The notes below the pieces were generated by a model. That model searched no databases, was not told where the DNA came from, and saw only the letters and a list, made by a program, of their open reading frames with translations. A stretch of 64,000 nt of DNA. Source: Ophiosphaerella korrae (lineage: Eukaryota; Ascomycota; Dothideomycetes; Pleosporales; Phaeosphaeriaceae). This document shows, one piece after another, positions 1 to 11,651 of the stretch. The translations under genes were made by a program, and so were the position numbers. Within the stretch, counting starts at the first letter, position 1; each line of letters starts with the position of its first letter. Location: assembly GCA_028456385.1 (NCBI GenBank), contig JALNQF010000128.1, positions 59,743-123,742 of the forward strand, given 5' to 3'.

Positions 1-490
1 CTGTTTGACGCCGCCCTGCTGCATCTGCATGTGCACCCCACCAACCCTTGAAAGGCGCCCCGCTAGACTCCCAAACTCCACGCTTCTGCTTCTACCATAT
101 CTCCTGAGCCGGTCCTGTCTTGCACGCAAAACACGCCCAGGACACAGCCCTTTGCTGATATTGCCTGCTTCCCAATCAAATCCTGTGTCTCCTGTCCCAT
201 AACGGTCGGCTACCGCGCTTCCCCAAAAAGGCTATTCCAATAGACGCTGTCCTCTTTCAGGAGTTCTGCCGTGATTGGTGACCCATTGTCGACCCATCTT
301 CGGGCGGCAAACTCGAAACGAAGGGCAGCGCTGCCTTGCGCTCTCTCCTACTCACACAGCAGGGCAGCTTGCCTTTGTTCTGTACCGCCATCGACACCGC
401 CAACTCCGTCGGCAGAGCCATCACCTTCGCCCTCACCCCGCACACAACCGCCCACTGCCCCCGGCGCATCCCACAAGCCCAGCTACAGCC
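1..490. other. Upstream region of the MAP kinase kinase gene
   Basis: No gene seen. The stretch is C-rich and pyrimidine-rich with short overlapping open frames and no recognisable protein. It probably holds the promoter and 5' leader of the kinase gene that starts at 491. Confidence 0.5.
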
Positions 491-2015
491 ATGGCCGACC
501 CATTTAAGCCCAAGACGATGAAGAGGAAGAACTTGAAGGGGCTTGCACTAAGTGCCCCTCCGCCAAAGCCCGCCCCTTCAGCTGGCGATGCACAGGTCCC
601 CGGAGGCCTGGCCAACGACGACAAGCAGGATACGCTTGAAATTGGCGTCGAGTTCCAGCTGGATCTCAAGGCCGAGGACCTGATAGTGCTGCGAGAACTG
701 GGCTCGGGCAATGGCGGGACAGTCAGCAAAGTTCAACATGCGGCGACCAAGGTCGTCATGGCGAGGAAGGTGAGTCGGCGCGGCAGGTGCAGTCAGAAGG
801 CGCGAAGAAGGAACTGACCCGGCCATCGCAGGTCATACATGTCGAGGCCAAGAATGAAGTCCGAAAGCGAATAGTGCGGGAGCTACGCATCATGCACGAC
901 TGCAACTCGGAATACATTGTCGACTTTTACGGCGCTTTCCAGAACGAGAGCGGGGATGTGATAATGTGCATGGAGTACATGGACGTCGGGTGAGTGCCAC
1001 AAATGTGACAGCCTAGTAGGAGTCCAGCTGACAGCCACCCAGCGCATTAGACTGGGTTTCACGAACTTTTGGACCCGTCCGCGTCGATGTTCTGGGGAAG
1101 ATTGCAGAGGCCGTCCTTGGCGGCCTCGCCTACCTCTACAGTGCACATCGTATCATGCACCGAGATTTGAAACCGTCCAATATTTTGGTCAACTCCAAGG
1201 GCTCCATCAAGCTGTGTGATTTTGGAGTGTCCAGTGAGCTTGAAGGATCCATCGCTGAGACTTTTGTTGGCACGGGTACATACATGGCACCTGAGCGGAT
1301 ACAAGGGTCACCTTACACCGTCAAATCAGACGTCTGGAGTGTTGGTCTCTCGTTAATGGAATTGGCCATTGGCAAATTCCCCTTCGCCGCTGGTGCCGAC
1401 GATGACGAAGCTGGTGGCCCACAAGGTATTCTGGATCTCCTGCAGCAAATTGTCCTCGAGCCAGCACCAAAGCTACCCAAGAGCGATGCTTTCCCTTCCA
1501 TATTAGAGGACATGATCGCAAAATGCCTGATGAAGGACCCCGCTGAACGACCGACCCCTAAGGAGTTATATGTAAGCCATGTATCCAGTATACATAATCC
1601 AGACACTGACTAAACCCAGGAACACGACGCCTTTTTGCAAGCAGCCAAGCGAACTCCAGTTGATCTGGAAGCATGGGCAATCAGCATGATGGAACACAAC
1701 AAACGTAAATCCTATCTTGCCCCAACAGCCCCAGCCGCAACCATCAAAGAAAAGCTACGAGAACGATCACCACCAGAACGGAGAGGCTCAGCATCATCAC
1801 AAGCACCCAACGGCTCAGCACCTGCGCCCCCTCGCCCCTCATACCCAGCTCGAACATCCAGCAGTTCGAACGTCATGAATCTCCCCATAAGGCCGGCGCC
1901 GGCGCCATCAGACGGACCAAACTCTCGACCCGGCTCAAGAGGACCGCCCACAAACGGAGGAATAGGGCTACCTGCCGCGCCTGGGCCACGACGATGGAAC
2001 AACGAAGTGCAATAG
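491..2015 (+). CDS. STE7: STE7-type MAP kinase kinase
   Basis: Four exons (491-769, 832-989, 1043-1571, 1620-2015) give 453 aa. The dual-specificity kinase domain runs from about residue 63 to 340: glycine loop near 71-79, catalytic Lys93 in VMARK, HRDLKPSN at 185-192, DFG at 205, then APE. The activation loop has Ser215-x3-Thr219, the MAPKK phosphorylation pattern, followed by FVGTGTYMAPERI as in Ste7 rather than Pbs2 or Mkk1. The short N-terminus with KPKTMKRKN is usual for the filamentous-fungal Ste7 group. The last 100 residues are rich in Pro and Ser, probably disordered. By family it is the middle kinase of the pheromone/invasive-growth cascade (Ste11-Ste7-Fus3/Kss1), which controls mating, appressoria and virulence. 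The frame is intact; exon 1 starts at the first ATG of the conserved frame. Confidence 0.93.
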
Positions 2016-3008
2016 TTGGAGTATGTACCACTTGAGCGACTTTTCTGTGCAACGTCTTTTTCTTTCTCCGTAGACAACTGGGGCCATTTTTGGAAAGGCA
2101 TGTTTTGGGCTACTATTGTGTTTGTGTACCAAGCTGTACGGTTTAAACTTTCTCAAGTACGGGCAAAATGCGTGTAAGGTGTGATTGATGATGGTTTAGT
2201 AGTAGCTTCAAACGTTCTAACATTAGCTTATGAGGATAGGAGGAACTCATTGTTATGTAGACACGATTCTATTATTTAAACAGCCTGTTGCTCATCTTTG
2301 GAAGTTATTAAAGAATATTTTGGGAACTAAGCAAAGTGAGATACCCCCGGCCTGCTCCCCGGTTTGCCTCACCGGATCTTGAGAGTGTTCGACAAACCTT
2401 TCCAAGCTAGCAGTGTTCACGTATTATAATGTATTAACAGATAATAGTTTAAAATTATAACATAAATCATATGCTACATTCCTTGAAAGACTACTAGCAC
2501 CCTGTGTCACAAATTTCTATGCTTCCAAAGCTGCCATAGGCAAATCCGACTCCCTTTGCCTTCCAACTAAATAGTTTCGAACAAATTTCAGTTTCTTTTG
2601 GCGAGTACTCGCAAAAGACCCAAGTTCCCTAGCCCTTGAAGTAACATATCATCAGGATCTAATGTGTTTATGATTGCACACTGCATGTATTTTATTACCA
2701 CAAGGGGCAATGGCCTTGATCAGCTCGACATCATATATTGCACCAATGAGGTCCGTCGTAGGAACAGAGTTGAAAATGATAGCACTTGCTTATTTTGTGA
2801 GTGGCAGATCTTAAAAGTGCCCCTCAGTTCTTAAATAGGCTACGCTACTAGTATCATAGTGGGTGCAAAGTAGGAACTGGCAGTCACCAAGCCTGATCAT
2901 ATTCGTACAGCAGTTACCGATCTAATATAGTAGAAAAAAATGCCTCCCCAAAATCACAAACTCCACCCATCTATAATCTATCATCCGGTTCCCAGCCCCG
3001 GAACCACG
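2016..3008. other. Intergenic, convergent 3' ends
   Basis: About 1 kb between the kinase and the convergent DUF300 gene. It is AT-richer than the flanks with many stops in all frames. It presumably holds both 3' ends. No repeat or gene seen. Confidence 0.5.
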
Positions 3009-4251
3009 CTACATAGTATTACCAGCCCAGGCATCCTTCACCCTTCCACTCTGGCCCCTGCGCCTTCGTCTATCCACCAAATCAACCCTCACGCTATCTT
3101 GCCGCAGAATCTGCCTCTGCTGATCCTTAACCAACCTCATTGGCCCGCGCAAAAAAGACGATAACAAATCAGTAATATTGAATGCGTCGACAATCGCAGA
3201 CAGTGGGCCCGCTGCCGCACCGCCATTACTATATGTCATTAGCGGGAAAGCGAACAGCAGGAGGATGCTAAAGATGGGCAATTCGCATGCAAGTATGAGT
3301 GCAGGGAGGCCTGTGTTGATGTCGTGGTAGGTCATGTATTGCGTAGGTTTGAGCACGGCGTGGCCGCTGAGAATAGAGATAATGAACTGGGTTGTGTTAG
3401 AAACGAGTCAACATGGCCCCATAAATCCCTTCACATACTGATTGGATGGCATTTAATCCAATAATGCCCTTAAACGTAAATAACTTGAGCAGAATTTTGT
3501 GCTGCCGTAACTTCTCTTTATGCTGTCCGTAAAACCTCAAGCAATTCAAGATGGCGATGGTCGTAACGAAGATTTCGAGGACGGTTATCCAGATTTGAGC
3601 GAAGTGAGGGCTATTGGATTGCTCGCAATATGTTCCGACTGCGAGGGAGATATCGGTTGCGAGCCAGATGATGATACTAGTAGGAATGAATTGAAGGACG
3701 CCGTACCACATTCGCTGTTTCGTAAGTTAATGATGAAGACACAGCCAGGTAGAGAACAAATATCATACCCTGAGCGAAACCGGGCTCTTTCCTTTACTAG
3801 TCGGTCCTCGAGACTCTGCCCCTGCCCCGAATAGATCTTCAAAGCCACCTGGATGCGATAGGACAAAGTCACACATCAGCAGGAGAAAGGCTGAAAGTGC
3901 GATTGCACAGCCAAAATCAAGTCCTTGTTCCAAGTATGGCCCTGCATCTTGTTGCCATACAGTGAGGAATGAGAATAATGCTATCCAGGGGATGAGCAAG
4001 AGAACGCGAAGGACCTGGCGTTGTTGGACAGGATTCGAGTAATTGAAGGCATGAGTACCAATGAGTACGAAAATTATGACTGCACTCAATAAGGCGCAGG
4101 CTCCCGCGATGATTGTGGAGAATTGGTGATAGGTAAGGTTGCCAACAAAAGGAACGATGGTAGGCCCACTGGTGTTCTCGATAGGACATCCATGATTGTC
4201 TTTTGGATCCGAGGAATCATCCTCTCGAGATATCAGCATAAAATGATCCAT
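3009..4251 (-). CDS. DUF300 / organic solute transporter Ost-alpha family membrane protein
   Basis: Three exons on the minus strand (4251-3769, 3714-3439, 3386-3009) give 378 aa. Several hydrophobic helices follow one another: TIIAGACALLSAVIIFVLIG, then a helix after the QQRQVLRVLLLIPW segment, then MWYGVLQFIPTSIIIW and ILACELPIFSILLLFAFPL. The segments WYGVLQF, LEIFVTTIAILNCLRFY and LFTFKGIIGLNAIQS are typical of the DUF300/Solute_trans_a (TMEM184) family, whose fungal members are mostly of unknown substrate and sit in vacuolar or plasma membranes. The N-terminus before helix 1 is short and polar. The C-terminus is basic (DRRRRRGQSGR). Both introns (54 and 52 nt) keep frame. Function beyond family membership is not known. 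Confidence 0.88.
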
Positions 4252-6421
4252 GTCGGTAAAGCGAGGCGAGTAAATATGTCAAGTCAAATGATCGAGTGAT
4301 GAGCGATGGTGAGAAGTCGAACCGAACGCGTGGTAATTGAATGTGAGTTGAATTATAGATGACTTACAGCACTTCAATGCCATATATACTCTTTTATCAA
4401 GTCTCTTTTTACCATGGTTCTAGCAATCACTTACCATTAGGCCTACTCAGCCTCCCCAGGCAGGACGTATCGCAACCCATCGCTCAGAATACTAGGAAAG
4501 GGTAAGCGTGCTAAAGTAAGCACTAACGTTAGCGCTTGGCGAGGCTTCTGCTGGTGCTGGCGATCTTGGTTGTGAATTGCGCGCTGCTTAGATGATTGTA
4601 CTCTAGCCTATGAGCAGCGCATCGCCTTACCATACTTTGATGTGGAAAGATACAGTGATGATGAATGGTCGGTAAATGCAAGTTCTCACCCGACCAAAAA
4701 ACTCGAAAATACATGCAGGCTGACACAGTAGTTTGCAGCCGTATCGCTTACTGTAGGATTTCTTCAAACAAAACTAAAGACTCTGATACCTATGTTTACG
4801 AAGGAGCCCGTATTGATTGAGTTGTAGGCCCGTACTACTTTAGCGCAATAGCCTGCAACTCAGTAAAAATGGGCTCCTTTGTACTCATAAAAGCACAAAT
4901 ATCATAAGCCGAAGTTCTCTTCGCAGCATTGCAAAGAGGCTAGCTGGAAGGCAAAGTTTCATTGGCTTGATTTCAGCTTCCGAAGCTGAACAAGAGACTG
5001 GTTGGCGGTCGACTCAATAATCGGCGTGCAGATCATCGGCCCCGCGTGGCTGTGTTTGGCGGCCATGCCGTGTACTTTGCGATCAGAAGCTCGCTCTGCA
5101 AGCCTACAATGGATATCCGATCCAAGCTGGTGTGGCTCCATGCCCCGGCCAAATATTTCTGTGGCGGTACGGAAGTGCCTTTCAAGAGTCTTTGCCCACA
5201 CCAAGACACTAAAAAGCCACATTTCTAGTCCAGTGATTGTGACCACATAGTGCAGTCTTGCCCTTAGGTCGTGATTTAAAGGCAATAACTATGTCTCGAG
5301 TAGAAATATCGTAATTAGACGCCAAATAGAGATGAGAAATAGCTAGATAGCTATTGAAAATTGAGCGAATTGACAGGCAGAAGACCTCCATATTGTGTGC
5401 CAAGGTTGTGGCTTTTTTTTAACATGGGCAAGAACTTTTGAAAGGTTTCTCTGTGTATTTGAAGCAGTTGAAACACAGCCACGAGGCTTCTGCGACTGCA
5501 TTATGCAGGTGTTTTCTTGTCTCGTCTTGATGAAGCACCAAGGTGCTAACTAGCAGACCCGGCTTCGTCTGTAAATATATTTATTAACGCACAAACTGTC
5601 GCACTTTCCTCAGGGTACGTAAGTCAATGACAGGTGTTGGTAATGTCACCCTGGCAACAACGGAATTTGCATCGGCTGTATCGGCTATGGGAGAGTATCG
5701 CATGGTTCGTGGCTCCTAAAATGCTATCGTGTGCACACCAATATCGCACTTTTTGTGTGTCGTCCTTCCTGCTGAAGTTGAGAATAGAAGTGTATCGTAG
5801 GTCGTTTGTGTTGTTGGGATCGTTCAGACCTCACCTTTGCTCAGGAGACCAAAGGTCAAGAATGAAACGATAATCGCTCTCACCCGAGATCTTTCCAAAT
5901 TTAACCAAGCGTCTGTCGAACACAGTTAATGTGACGCGTGAACGCGGAGCAGTGATGGCTTGCGCAGCGCACAAAGGATAAGGCGGCAACAGTAGCGTGC
6001 CATTCTCGCGCTGGAAAGCACTACTTACCATGGCACGTGAGCAGCCCCCAAACCTTGGAAAAATCATAAATAAGCCACTGGTCAAGGGAGTCACGTTGAG
6101 AAGCGATTGTAGGATATGCATATAAAGATAATGATTCATTGTTCATCTGCCTGACGGGTTTAGTGGCATGAAGCATAGGCGACACGATCAGTAATGGTCG
6201 ATCAGTCGTCGCAGCACGGGCATGATATATAGTACACGATGATAAATGCACTCCTTCAGTGGGTACAGCCGAACCCACCGCCGAACGCCGATTTACCAGA
6301 AAGATACCAAGAAAATCGGATTATTGATCAATGCGGTAATGAAGATAAACCGAGAGTGCGTATTGCAGTAGAGATGCAAAGAGGAAAAGGAAAAGAAAGA
6401 GATAGAGCGTACGATGGCTTT
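4252..6421. other. Intergenic region, no gene seen
   Basis: About 2.2 kb with only short open frames on both strands and no recognisable protein or RNA gene. It lies upstream of the DUF300 gene start and downstream of the hypothetical gene that ends at 6422. A T-rich run lies near 5411. Confidence 0.45.
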
Positions 6422-7318
6422 TCACATCTCCATCGCGTCAGGCTGAACGGTTGACGGGGAAGGTTCTGATGGAGTGAGATGACGAGCATTGATGCGTTCG
6501 CCTTCAACGCGAGGGACTGGACTGGACATAAGGTTGTTGACAGTGCGTTCGAGCGACCAGCCAACGAGCTGACACCACTGAAGGCTATCAGAGAATAGCC
6601 AATAGCCTTGAACACCGTGTTGCTTGGCGCGTACCAAATACGCTGACAAGGACTCTTTCTCTAACATAACGAGCGCGTTGGTGAGATCGAAATGGCGTTC
6701 AATAACACGTGAGTAGGCGCGCGCTGCGTCGCGAAGGTTTGGGTTGGTCATGACGTTTTTCCAACCTACGCCGAGCGACGCAATCAGGGCGTTGATTGTG
6801 TTCCCACTATCGTCGATGATGCCCTCAGTTATTTGCGCGTCCATGTCATTGAGTGATGGTATGTCGATGCTTGCGGTTGGACTCATTCGTGCTGATTTGC
6901 GTGATATAGCAATGGGTCGGACGGCCTGTGCCTTCTCTTCCTTCTCGTTCTTCTCTTCGCACCACGTACCGGATTGCGATTCGGCAGCGATGTTGAAACC
7001 GGGCTCACCAGGATAGATGAGCGTCATGCCTGGGCCATACACAGGTTCTGGCTTTGGCTTCACAGGCAATTGAGTAACAATCGATCCGATTGGTTGGTTT
7101 TCTTCAGGGTCGTCAACATCGGCGATGGATCGTTTGCGCCCAGCGGAAGAATTGGATACAGCCGCTAGATAATTGAGCGATGGCGGAGTAGGGTACTTGG
7201 GACGGAGATTACCCATAGCAGATGGTGAGTGCGCGCGGAGGTGAGGCGGGAAGTAGCCCTGCGGTTGCTGGGGCGGTAGGACGACGGTTGGTGATGAGGC
7301 ATAGTAGTTGAGACCCAT
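6422..7318 (-). CDS. Conserved hypothetical protein, single exon, 298 aa
   Basis: One uninterrupted frame from ATG at 7318 to a stop at 6422. The N-terminal third is rich in Pro, Ser and Tyr (PPQQPQGYFPPHL), with a basic cluster GRKRS near residue 61 followed by the acidic IADVDDPEENQ, so a nuclear location is possible. Residues about 160-275 look helical and well ordered (ITEGIIDDSGNTINALIASL, then a segment ending RVIERHFDLTNALVMLEKES). I do not recognise a named domain. The C-terminus is Ser/Pro-rich. It is transcribed away from CCT3 and shares a 732 bp intergenic region with it. Length, composition and lack of stops favour a real gene, and no function is proposed. Confidence 0.75.
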   Translation of the reverse strand: MGLNYYASSPTVVLPPQQPQGYFPPHLRAHSPSAMGNLRPKYPTPPSLNYLAAVSNSSAGRKRSIADVDDPEENQPIGSIVTQLPVKPKPEPVYGPGMTLIYPGEPGFNIAAESQSGTWCEEKNEKEEKAQAVRPIAISRKSARMSPTASIDIPSLNDMDAQITEGIIDDSGNTINALIASLGVGWKNVMTNPNLRDAARAYSRVIERHFDLTNALVMLEKESLSAYLVRAKQHGVQGYWLFSDSLQWCQLVGWSLERTVNNLMSSPVPRVEGERINARHLTPSEPSPSTVQPDAMEM

Positions 7319-8050
7319 GGTTACTGTTTGTTTAGTAGTCTAAGAGCAGTAGATGAAAAATAATACAATGTCTGTTTCACAATTGAACAGACGGTGAGCA
7401 AGCGATTAGCGATAGCCTAGGTCACACTTGAAGCGACGACGATGATGGAGAGCAATGTGAGGCGCAATGGTAGTGATGATGGTGGGTGGGACGAAGGAAC
7501 AGATAAGTGAAGAGTGGTTGGGGTGGTAGTAAGCACAAGGTAATATGGGGTCGGAAGGCTGAGTGCGAGAATGTGTGGGCGCAACGAAAGTGAGGAGGAG
7601 GAAAGAGGGTTTGAGATGGAGGGCACCAGCATCTTGTAAGCTCCGCACACCAGGGCACGTGAGAGGCTGGTTTGGGGGCGGTGGCAGAATGAGAGCTGCA
7701 AGAGCCGGCTAGGATGAGCAGATAGTGAGTGGGTCTCGCCAAGTGTGTAAGCCATCCACACCATCCTGTTTCGGACCGGAGACGGACGGTGAACGCCGTC
7801 CCCTAACATTTCACGTGACAGATGCAACGCACGTGAGTCTTGGCAGCGTGACCGGCGATGTGGCGGGTGATGGCAGGCCGGCGCGGAAAATCTCACCCCT
7901 CCGCGCGCCAGTAGTGGCGGGTGCGACGCGGTTTTTGGTAGCAAAAAGTAGCGTAGAGCTGCAAGGCACCACACGCAAGATACCCCACGCTGCTTGTTAC
8001 TCCTAACCCCTCCTTTCTTTGCATAGTGATTTCATACTCAAACCTTCAAA
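7319..8050. promoter_or_regulatory. Divergent promoter region between the hypothetical gene and CCT3
   Basis: The 732 bp lie between two divergent start codons (7318 minus, 8051 plus), so both promoters must be here. CACGTG lies at 7656-7661, and an ACGTGA/CACGTGA-like run occurs around 7812-7835. Long C-rich or GC-rich open frames on the minus strand (for example 7417-7974) look like compositional artefacts. No individual regulatory site is proven. Confidence 0.5.
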
Positions 8051-9851
8051 ATGCAGGCGCCGGTAGTGGTCATGAGTATGTTTTCTCTTTACTTCAGAGC
8101 TTTATCCCACATCCCACTTACACCACCACAGACACACAGACCCCTGGTGGGGAGCGGCAGTTTGGCCGTAAAGCTCAGGTCTCCAACATTACAGCTGCAA
8201 AGACAGTCGCCGACATCATCCGATCATGTCTCGGCCCCAAGGCCATGCTGAAAATGCTGCTCGACCCTATGGGCGGCATTGTCCTCACAAACGACGGCCA
8301 TGCCATCTTGCGAGAGATCGAAGTAGCGCACCCAGCAGCCAAAAGCATGATCGAACTCAGTCGGACACAAGATGAGGAAGTCGGAGACGGCACAACTACC
8401 GTCATCATATTAGGTATTGGCAACATGAATGTAAAAGAGGCATGTCTGACCATCGACAGCTGGAGAAATTCTCGCCCAAGCCCTACCGCAGCTCGAACGC
8501 AACATTCACCCCGTCGTTATCATCCAAGCCTTCAAGAAGGCCCTGGCAGATGCACTTGAGATTATCGACGAAATCGCGGTCGAGGTAGACGTAGACAACG
8601 ATGATGAGATGTACAAGATCATCAACTCGTCTATTGGCACAAAGTTTGTCTCAAGGTGGTCAAAGCTGATGTGCAGCCTAGCGCTCAAGGCGGTACGGAC
8701 AGTATCCCTCGAGATCGGCACAGGTAAGAAGGAAGTGGATATTAAGCGTTATGCTCGCATTGAAAAAATCCCCGGTGGAGAAATTGAAGACAGCGAGGTG
8801 CTAGATGGCGTTATGCTGAACAAGGACATCACACATCCTAAGATGAGGAGGAAAATCGAGAATCCACGCGTTCTGCTGCTGGACTGTACCCTCGAGTATA
8901 AGAAGGGTGAGAGTCAAACCAATATCGAGGTTAGCAAAGAGGAGGACTGGAACCGGATATTACAGATCGAGGAGGAGCAAGTTAAAGCGATGTGCGATGC
9001 CATCATTGCCCTGAAGCCCGATCTCGTCATCACAGAGAAGGGTGTGAGCGGTTAGTCTAGTTGTATCGACCATACACGAACTATGCTAAACAATGATAGA
9101 TCTGGCACAGCACTACCTCGTCAAAGCCGACATCACCGCAATTCGTCGCGTGCGAAAGACAGACAACAACCGTGTAGCACGTGCTACTGGGGCAACAATT
9201 GTCAACTCTGTCTTCTCAGCCACTGCATCTGATATCGGTACACAATGTGGCCTGTTCGAGATCTCGAAAATCGGTGATGAATACTTTACCTTTCTCACAA
9301 AATGCAAAGACCCCAAGGCTTGCACAATCCTACTGCGAGGCCCATCGAAAGATGTTCTGAACGAGGTTGAGCGAAATCTACACGACGCTATGGGTGTTGC
9401 AAGAAATGTAATCTGGAACCCTAAGTTGTGCCCTGGAGGCGGTGCTACTGAAATGGCCGTTGCAGTTGGGCTAGACAGGAGGGGAAAACTGGTTGAGGGA
9501 GTTGCACAATGGCCTTACAAGGCGGTTGCTGAGGCTATGGAAGTTATTCCCCGCACACTCATCCAAAACTCAGGAAACAGCCCGATCAAGGTGCTTACCC
9601 AACTTCGAGCAAAGCATGCCGAAGGTTATGAGGATGGTAAGAACAGCGGAAGTTCGTGGGGTATCGATGGAGATGCTGGCAAAGTCGTCGACATGAAGAC
9701 TTACAACGTTTGGGAACCTATTGCAGTGAAGGAGCAGAGCATCAAGACCGCAGTAGAGAGCGCATGCCTACTATTGCGGGTGGACGATATTGTTGCTGCA
9801 AAGGCGGCGAAACAAGCTGGTGGCCCTATTGGTGGTGGAGGTGATGATTAA
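8051..9851 (+). CDS. CCT3: T-complex protein 1 subunit gamma (CCT3/TRiC)
   Basis: Four exons (8051-8075, 8132-8413, 8460-9050, 9100-9851) give 549 aa, the usual length for CCT gamma. Exon 1 is only 25 nt and encodes MQAPVVVM, the conserved gamma N-terminus. Group II chaperonin ATP-site motifs are present: LGPKAMLKMLLDP, then the GDGTTT phosphate-binding motif near residue 95, and GGGATEM near 400. The apical domain follows ITEKGVSD. By family it is one of eight subunits of the cytosolic TRiC/CCT ring that folds actin and tubulin. The C-terminus ends in a glycine-rich tail (GGPIGGGGDD). All junctions keep frame. Confidence 0.96.
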
Positions 9852-10221
9852 ATATGAACCTGACATAGCGGAGGTTGAGTCTTCTACCAAAAGGTTTAGA
9901 TAATCGGCAATACCCCAAAATAACCCTGAATATATTGCGAAGGGCGAAGTGTGGGCTTTCGGCCCCAGTCTGCAGCAGTAAATCACTTTTTTCAGTGACA
10001 GGCAAATAACCAACCTTGAAAGTACCTGCCGTACTGGCAGCATCTCAGCCAGTGGCGCGTAAGCCATATTTATCCCCAGAATTACGCCCCCGTCACGGTT
10101 CTATGATTGTCGTCAGGCAGTCAGCCTGGCATCTGCCAAGCTCAGCCCCCAACCTCTTGTGATACTAAACCCGGAACACTGCTCCCCTAGCTTCACAGAT
10201 GTCTCTAGAATACTTACTGTC
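9852..10221. other. Intergenic
   Basis: 3' region of CCT3 and upstream region of the DUF6536 relic. No gene or repeat seen. Confidence 0.45.
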
Positions 10222-10960
10222 ATGCACCGACGCACTCTTGACACCGCTTACAGATTGTCTGCTCTGTTTCGGAGGCGGCAGCCTGTGTACCAGGAATGGA
10301 CGCGAACTAATAGCACCGAACCAGACGCCCTGACGAGAACACCTACGAGCAATTATATCAGTACAGCCGAGAATCATTCGTTTCCGTTGAGAACGAAAAC
10401 CCGTATGCAGAGGCTCCTTGGAGACCGGTTCACAGGTTGGCGATTTGGCGCGCTGCATTTCGCAGTATGGGCGACCGTTGTATTTCCGATCAATTTGATT
10501 ACCACGATTTGGAGCTCTACTGCTAGGCGTCCCAGTTTATTATATGAAGGAGACTGCGACCGGGCCGAACGTCTGAACACTGGAGTTCATTTGTTCATCA
10601 ACATTTTGAGTACCATCCTCCGTAGCGGGAGTAATTACTGTATGCAATGCTTATCAGCGCCTACAAGGAGCGAAGTCGACAAAGCACATGCCCAAGGGGA
10701 ATGGATGGATATTGGCATCCCAAGCATCCGCAATATTAAACATTTGAGCATGTATTTGTGGTTTCTGTTTGCTCTCACTTCGCTTCCATTACATCTTTTG
10801 TAGGCCACTGAGAGTCTTAAGACAATATAACGACTAATATTGTTAACTACAACTCGGCAGTCTTCGGCTCTGTATCGTCGAACGACTACTTGGCGGTGTC
10901 CGTTAGCAAGTCTTTCCTTACTGATACAGAATGCCGTAACTGTACGAAACTCTAATCAAT
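10222..10960 (+). pseudogene. Truncated DUF6536 membrane-protein gene
   Basis: From ATG 10222 the frame encodes 193 residues that match the start of fungal DUF6536 proteins: GWRFGALHFAVW, then a hydrophobic helix, the LLYEGDC motif, a segment ending INILSTILRSGSNYCMQCL, SAPTRSEVDKAH and GEWMDIGIPSIRN, ending SLPLHLL at a TAG (10801). The family sequence resumes downstream as YNSAVFGSVSSNDYLAVSV from about 10849, with a 47 nt gap. That gap looks like an old intron that has lost a usable acceptor and correct phase. A second stop follows CRNCTKL near 10954. Full-length family members are several hundred residues longer, and the remainder is missing. The break lies just before the repeat block at 11035. 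Decay or truncation by a mobile element is the likeliest reading. Confidence 0.75.
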
Positions 10961-11034
10961 AATCACAAATAAAATGGAAGTTAATGTGTATAACAACCCT
11001 ATCCTTATAGCACTTTGGGTCCTACTGTAGATGT

Positions 11035-11510
11035 TGCTGAGGTAGCCCTGACGTTTCCACGAATTAGTTATGGGCTAATATTTCCGCGGGTTAGTTATAG
11101 GCTAACATTGTTTCTACAGCTGGCTACAAGCTTAACTAACTGAGGGCTGGCTATGAGCTTGACTGTCTGAGCTGGCTACGAGCTTGACTGTGAGCTGCGA
11201 GCTTGACTGACTGAGAGCTAGCTATAAGCTTAACTAACTACGCATGAGTTCAACTAACTGAGGATTGTGCGCTAGGGAAAATCAAGGTGCACGAATAGAG
11301 AACAACAAGTTTGCAGCTTTATAGCAGCAGCTACAGACACTGCATAGACTCTAAATTTGAGGACAAGGTAGTGGCAGGTATAAAGGTAGGACTAGCAAAA
11401 TTATAGGGGGTGCAGGGGGCTATTAGGGAAATAAAGATAATCTGTTAGTATATAGATACAGATATATGCTCTCTACTCTACTGTGTTGTTGAGTTGTACG
11501 CTTGAAGAGG
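11035..11510. repeat. Repeat block, probably a degenerate transposon end or solo LTR
   Basis: Two imperfect copies of a 27 bp unit lie at about 11055-11109 (each with TTAGTTATrGGCTAAyA). They are followed by about five or six degraded copies of a 25-30 bp unit with core AGCTGGCTACGAGCTTGACT between 11118 and 11265. Several copies carry C-to-T or G-to-A differences (GAGCTTGACT versus AAGCTTAACT), as expected after RIP. The following 11266-11510 is unique-looking and could be the rest of an LTR-like element. No coding capacity was seen. Confidence 0.45.
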
Positions 11511-11651
11511 TGCGCAAAGTTGGTGGGGTGGCCAGCTCGCTTGTAAACCACGTCATCTTGAAAGGCTGAACATCACAAGAACAAGTCCCTTGAAAGCCAA
11601 TACGTACCGTAATAAATCATCCCGACACTGCAAAAGCCATCTACAAAACCT
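11511..11651. other. 3' flank of the hydrolase fusion gene
   Basis: Short stretch between the repeat block and the stop codon of the minus-strand fusion gene. Nothing else seen. Confidence 0.4.

Noticed and set aside
4959..5285. 108-codon minus-strand frame
   Set aside because: The frame does not begin with ATG and shows no domain; probably chance.
7417..7974. 185-codon minus-strand frame in the CCT3 upstream region
   Set aside because: Low-complexity Ser/Pro/Leu/His composition, no domain; it occupies the divergent promoter region and looks like chance from C-rich sequence.
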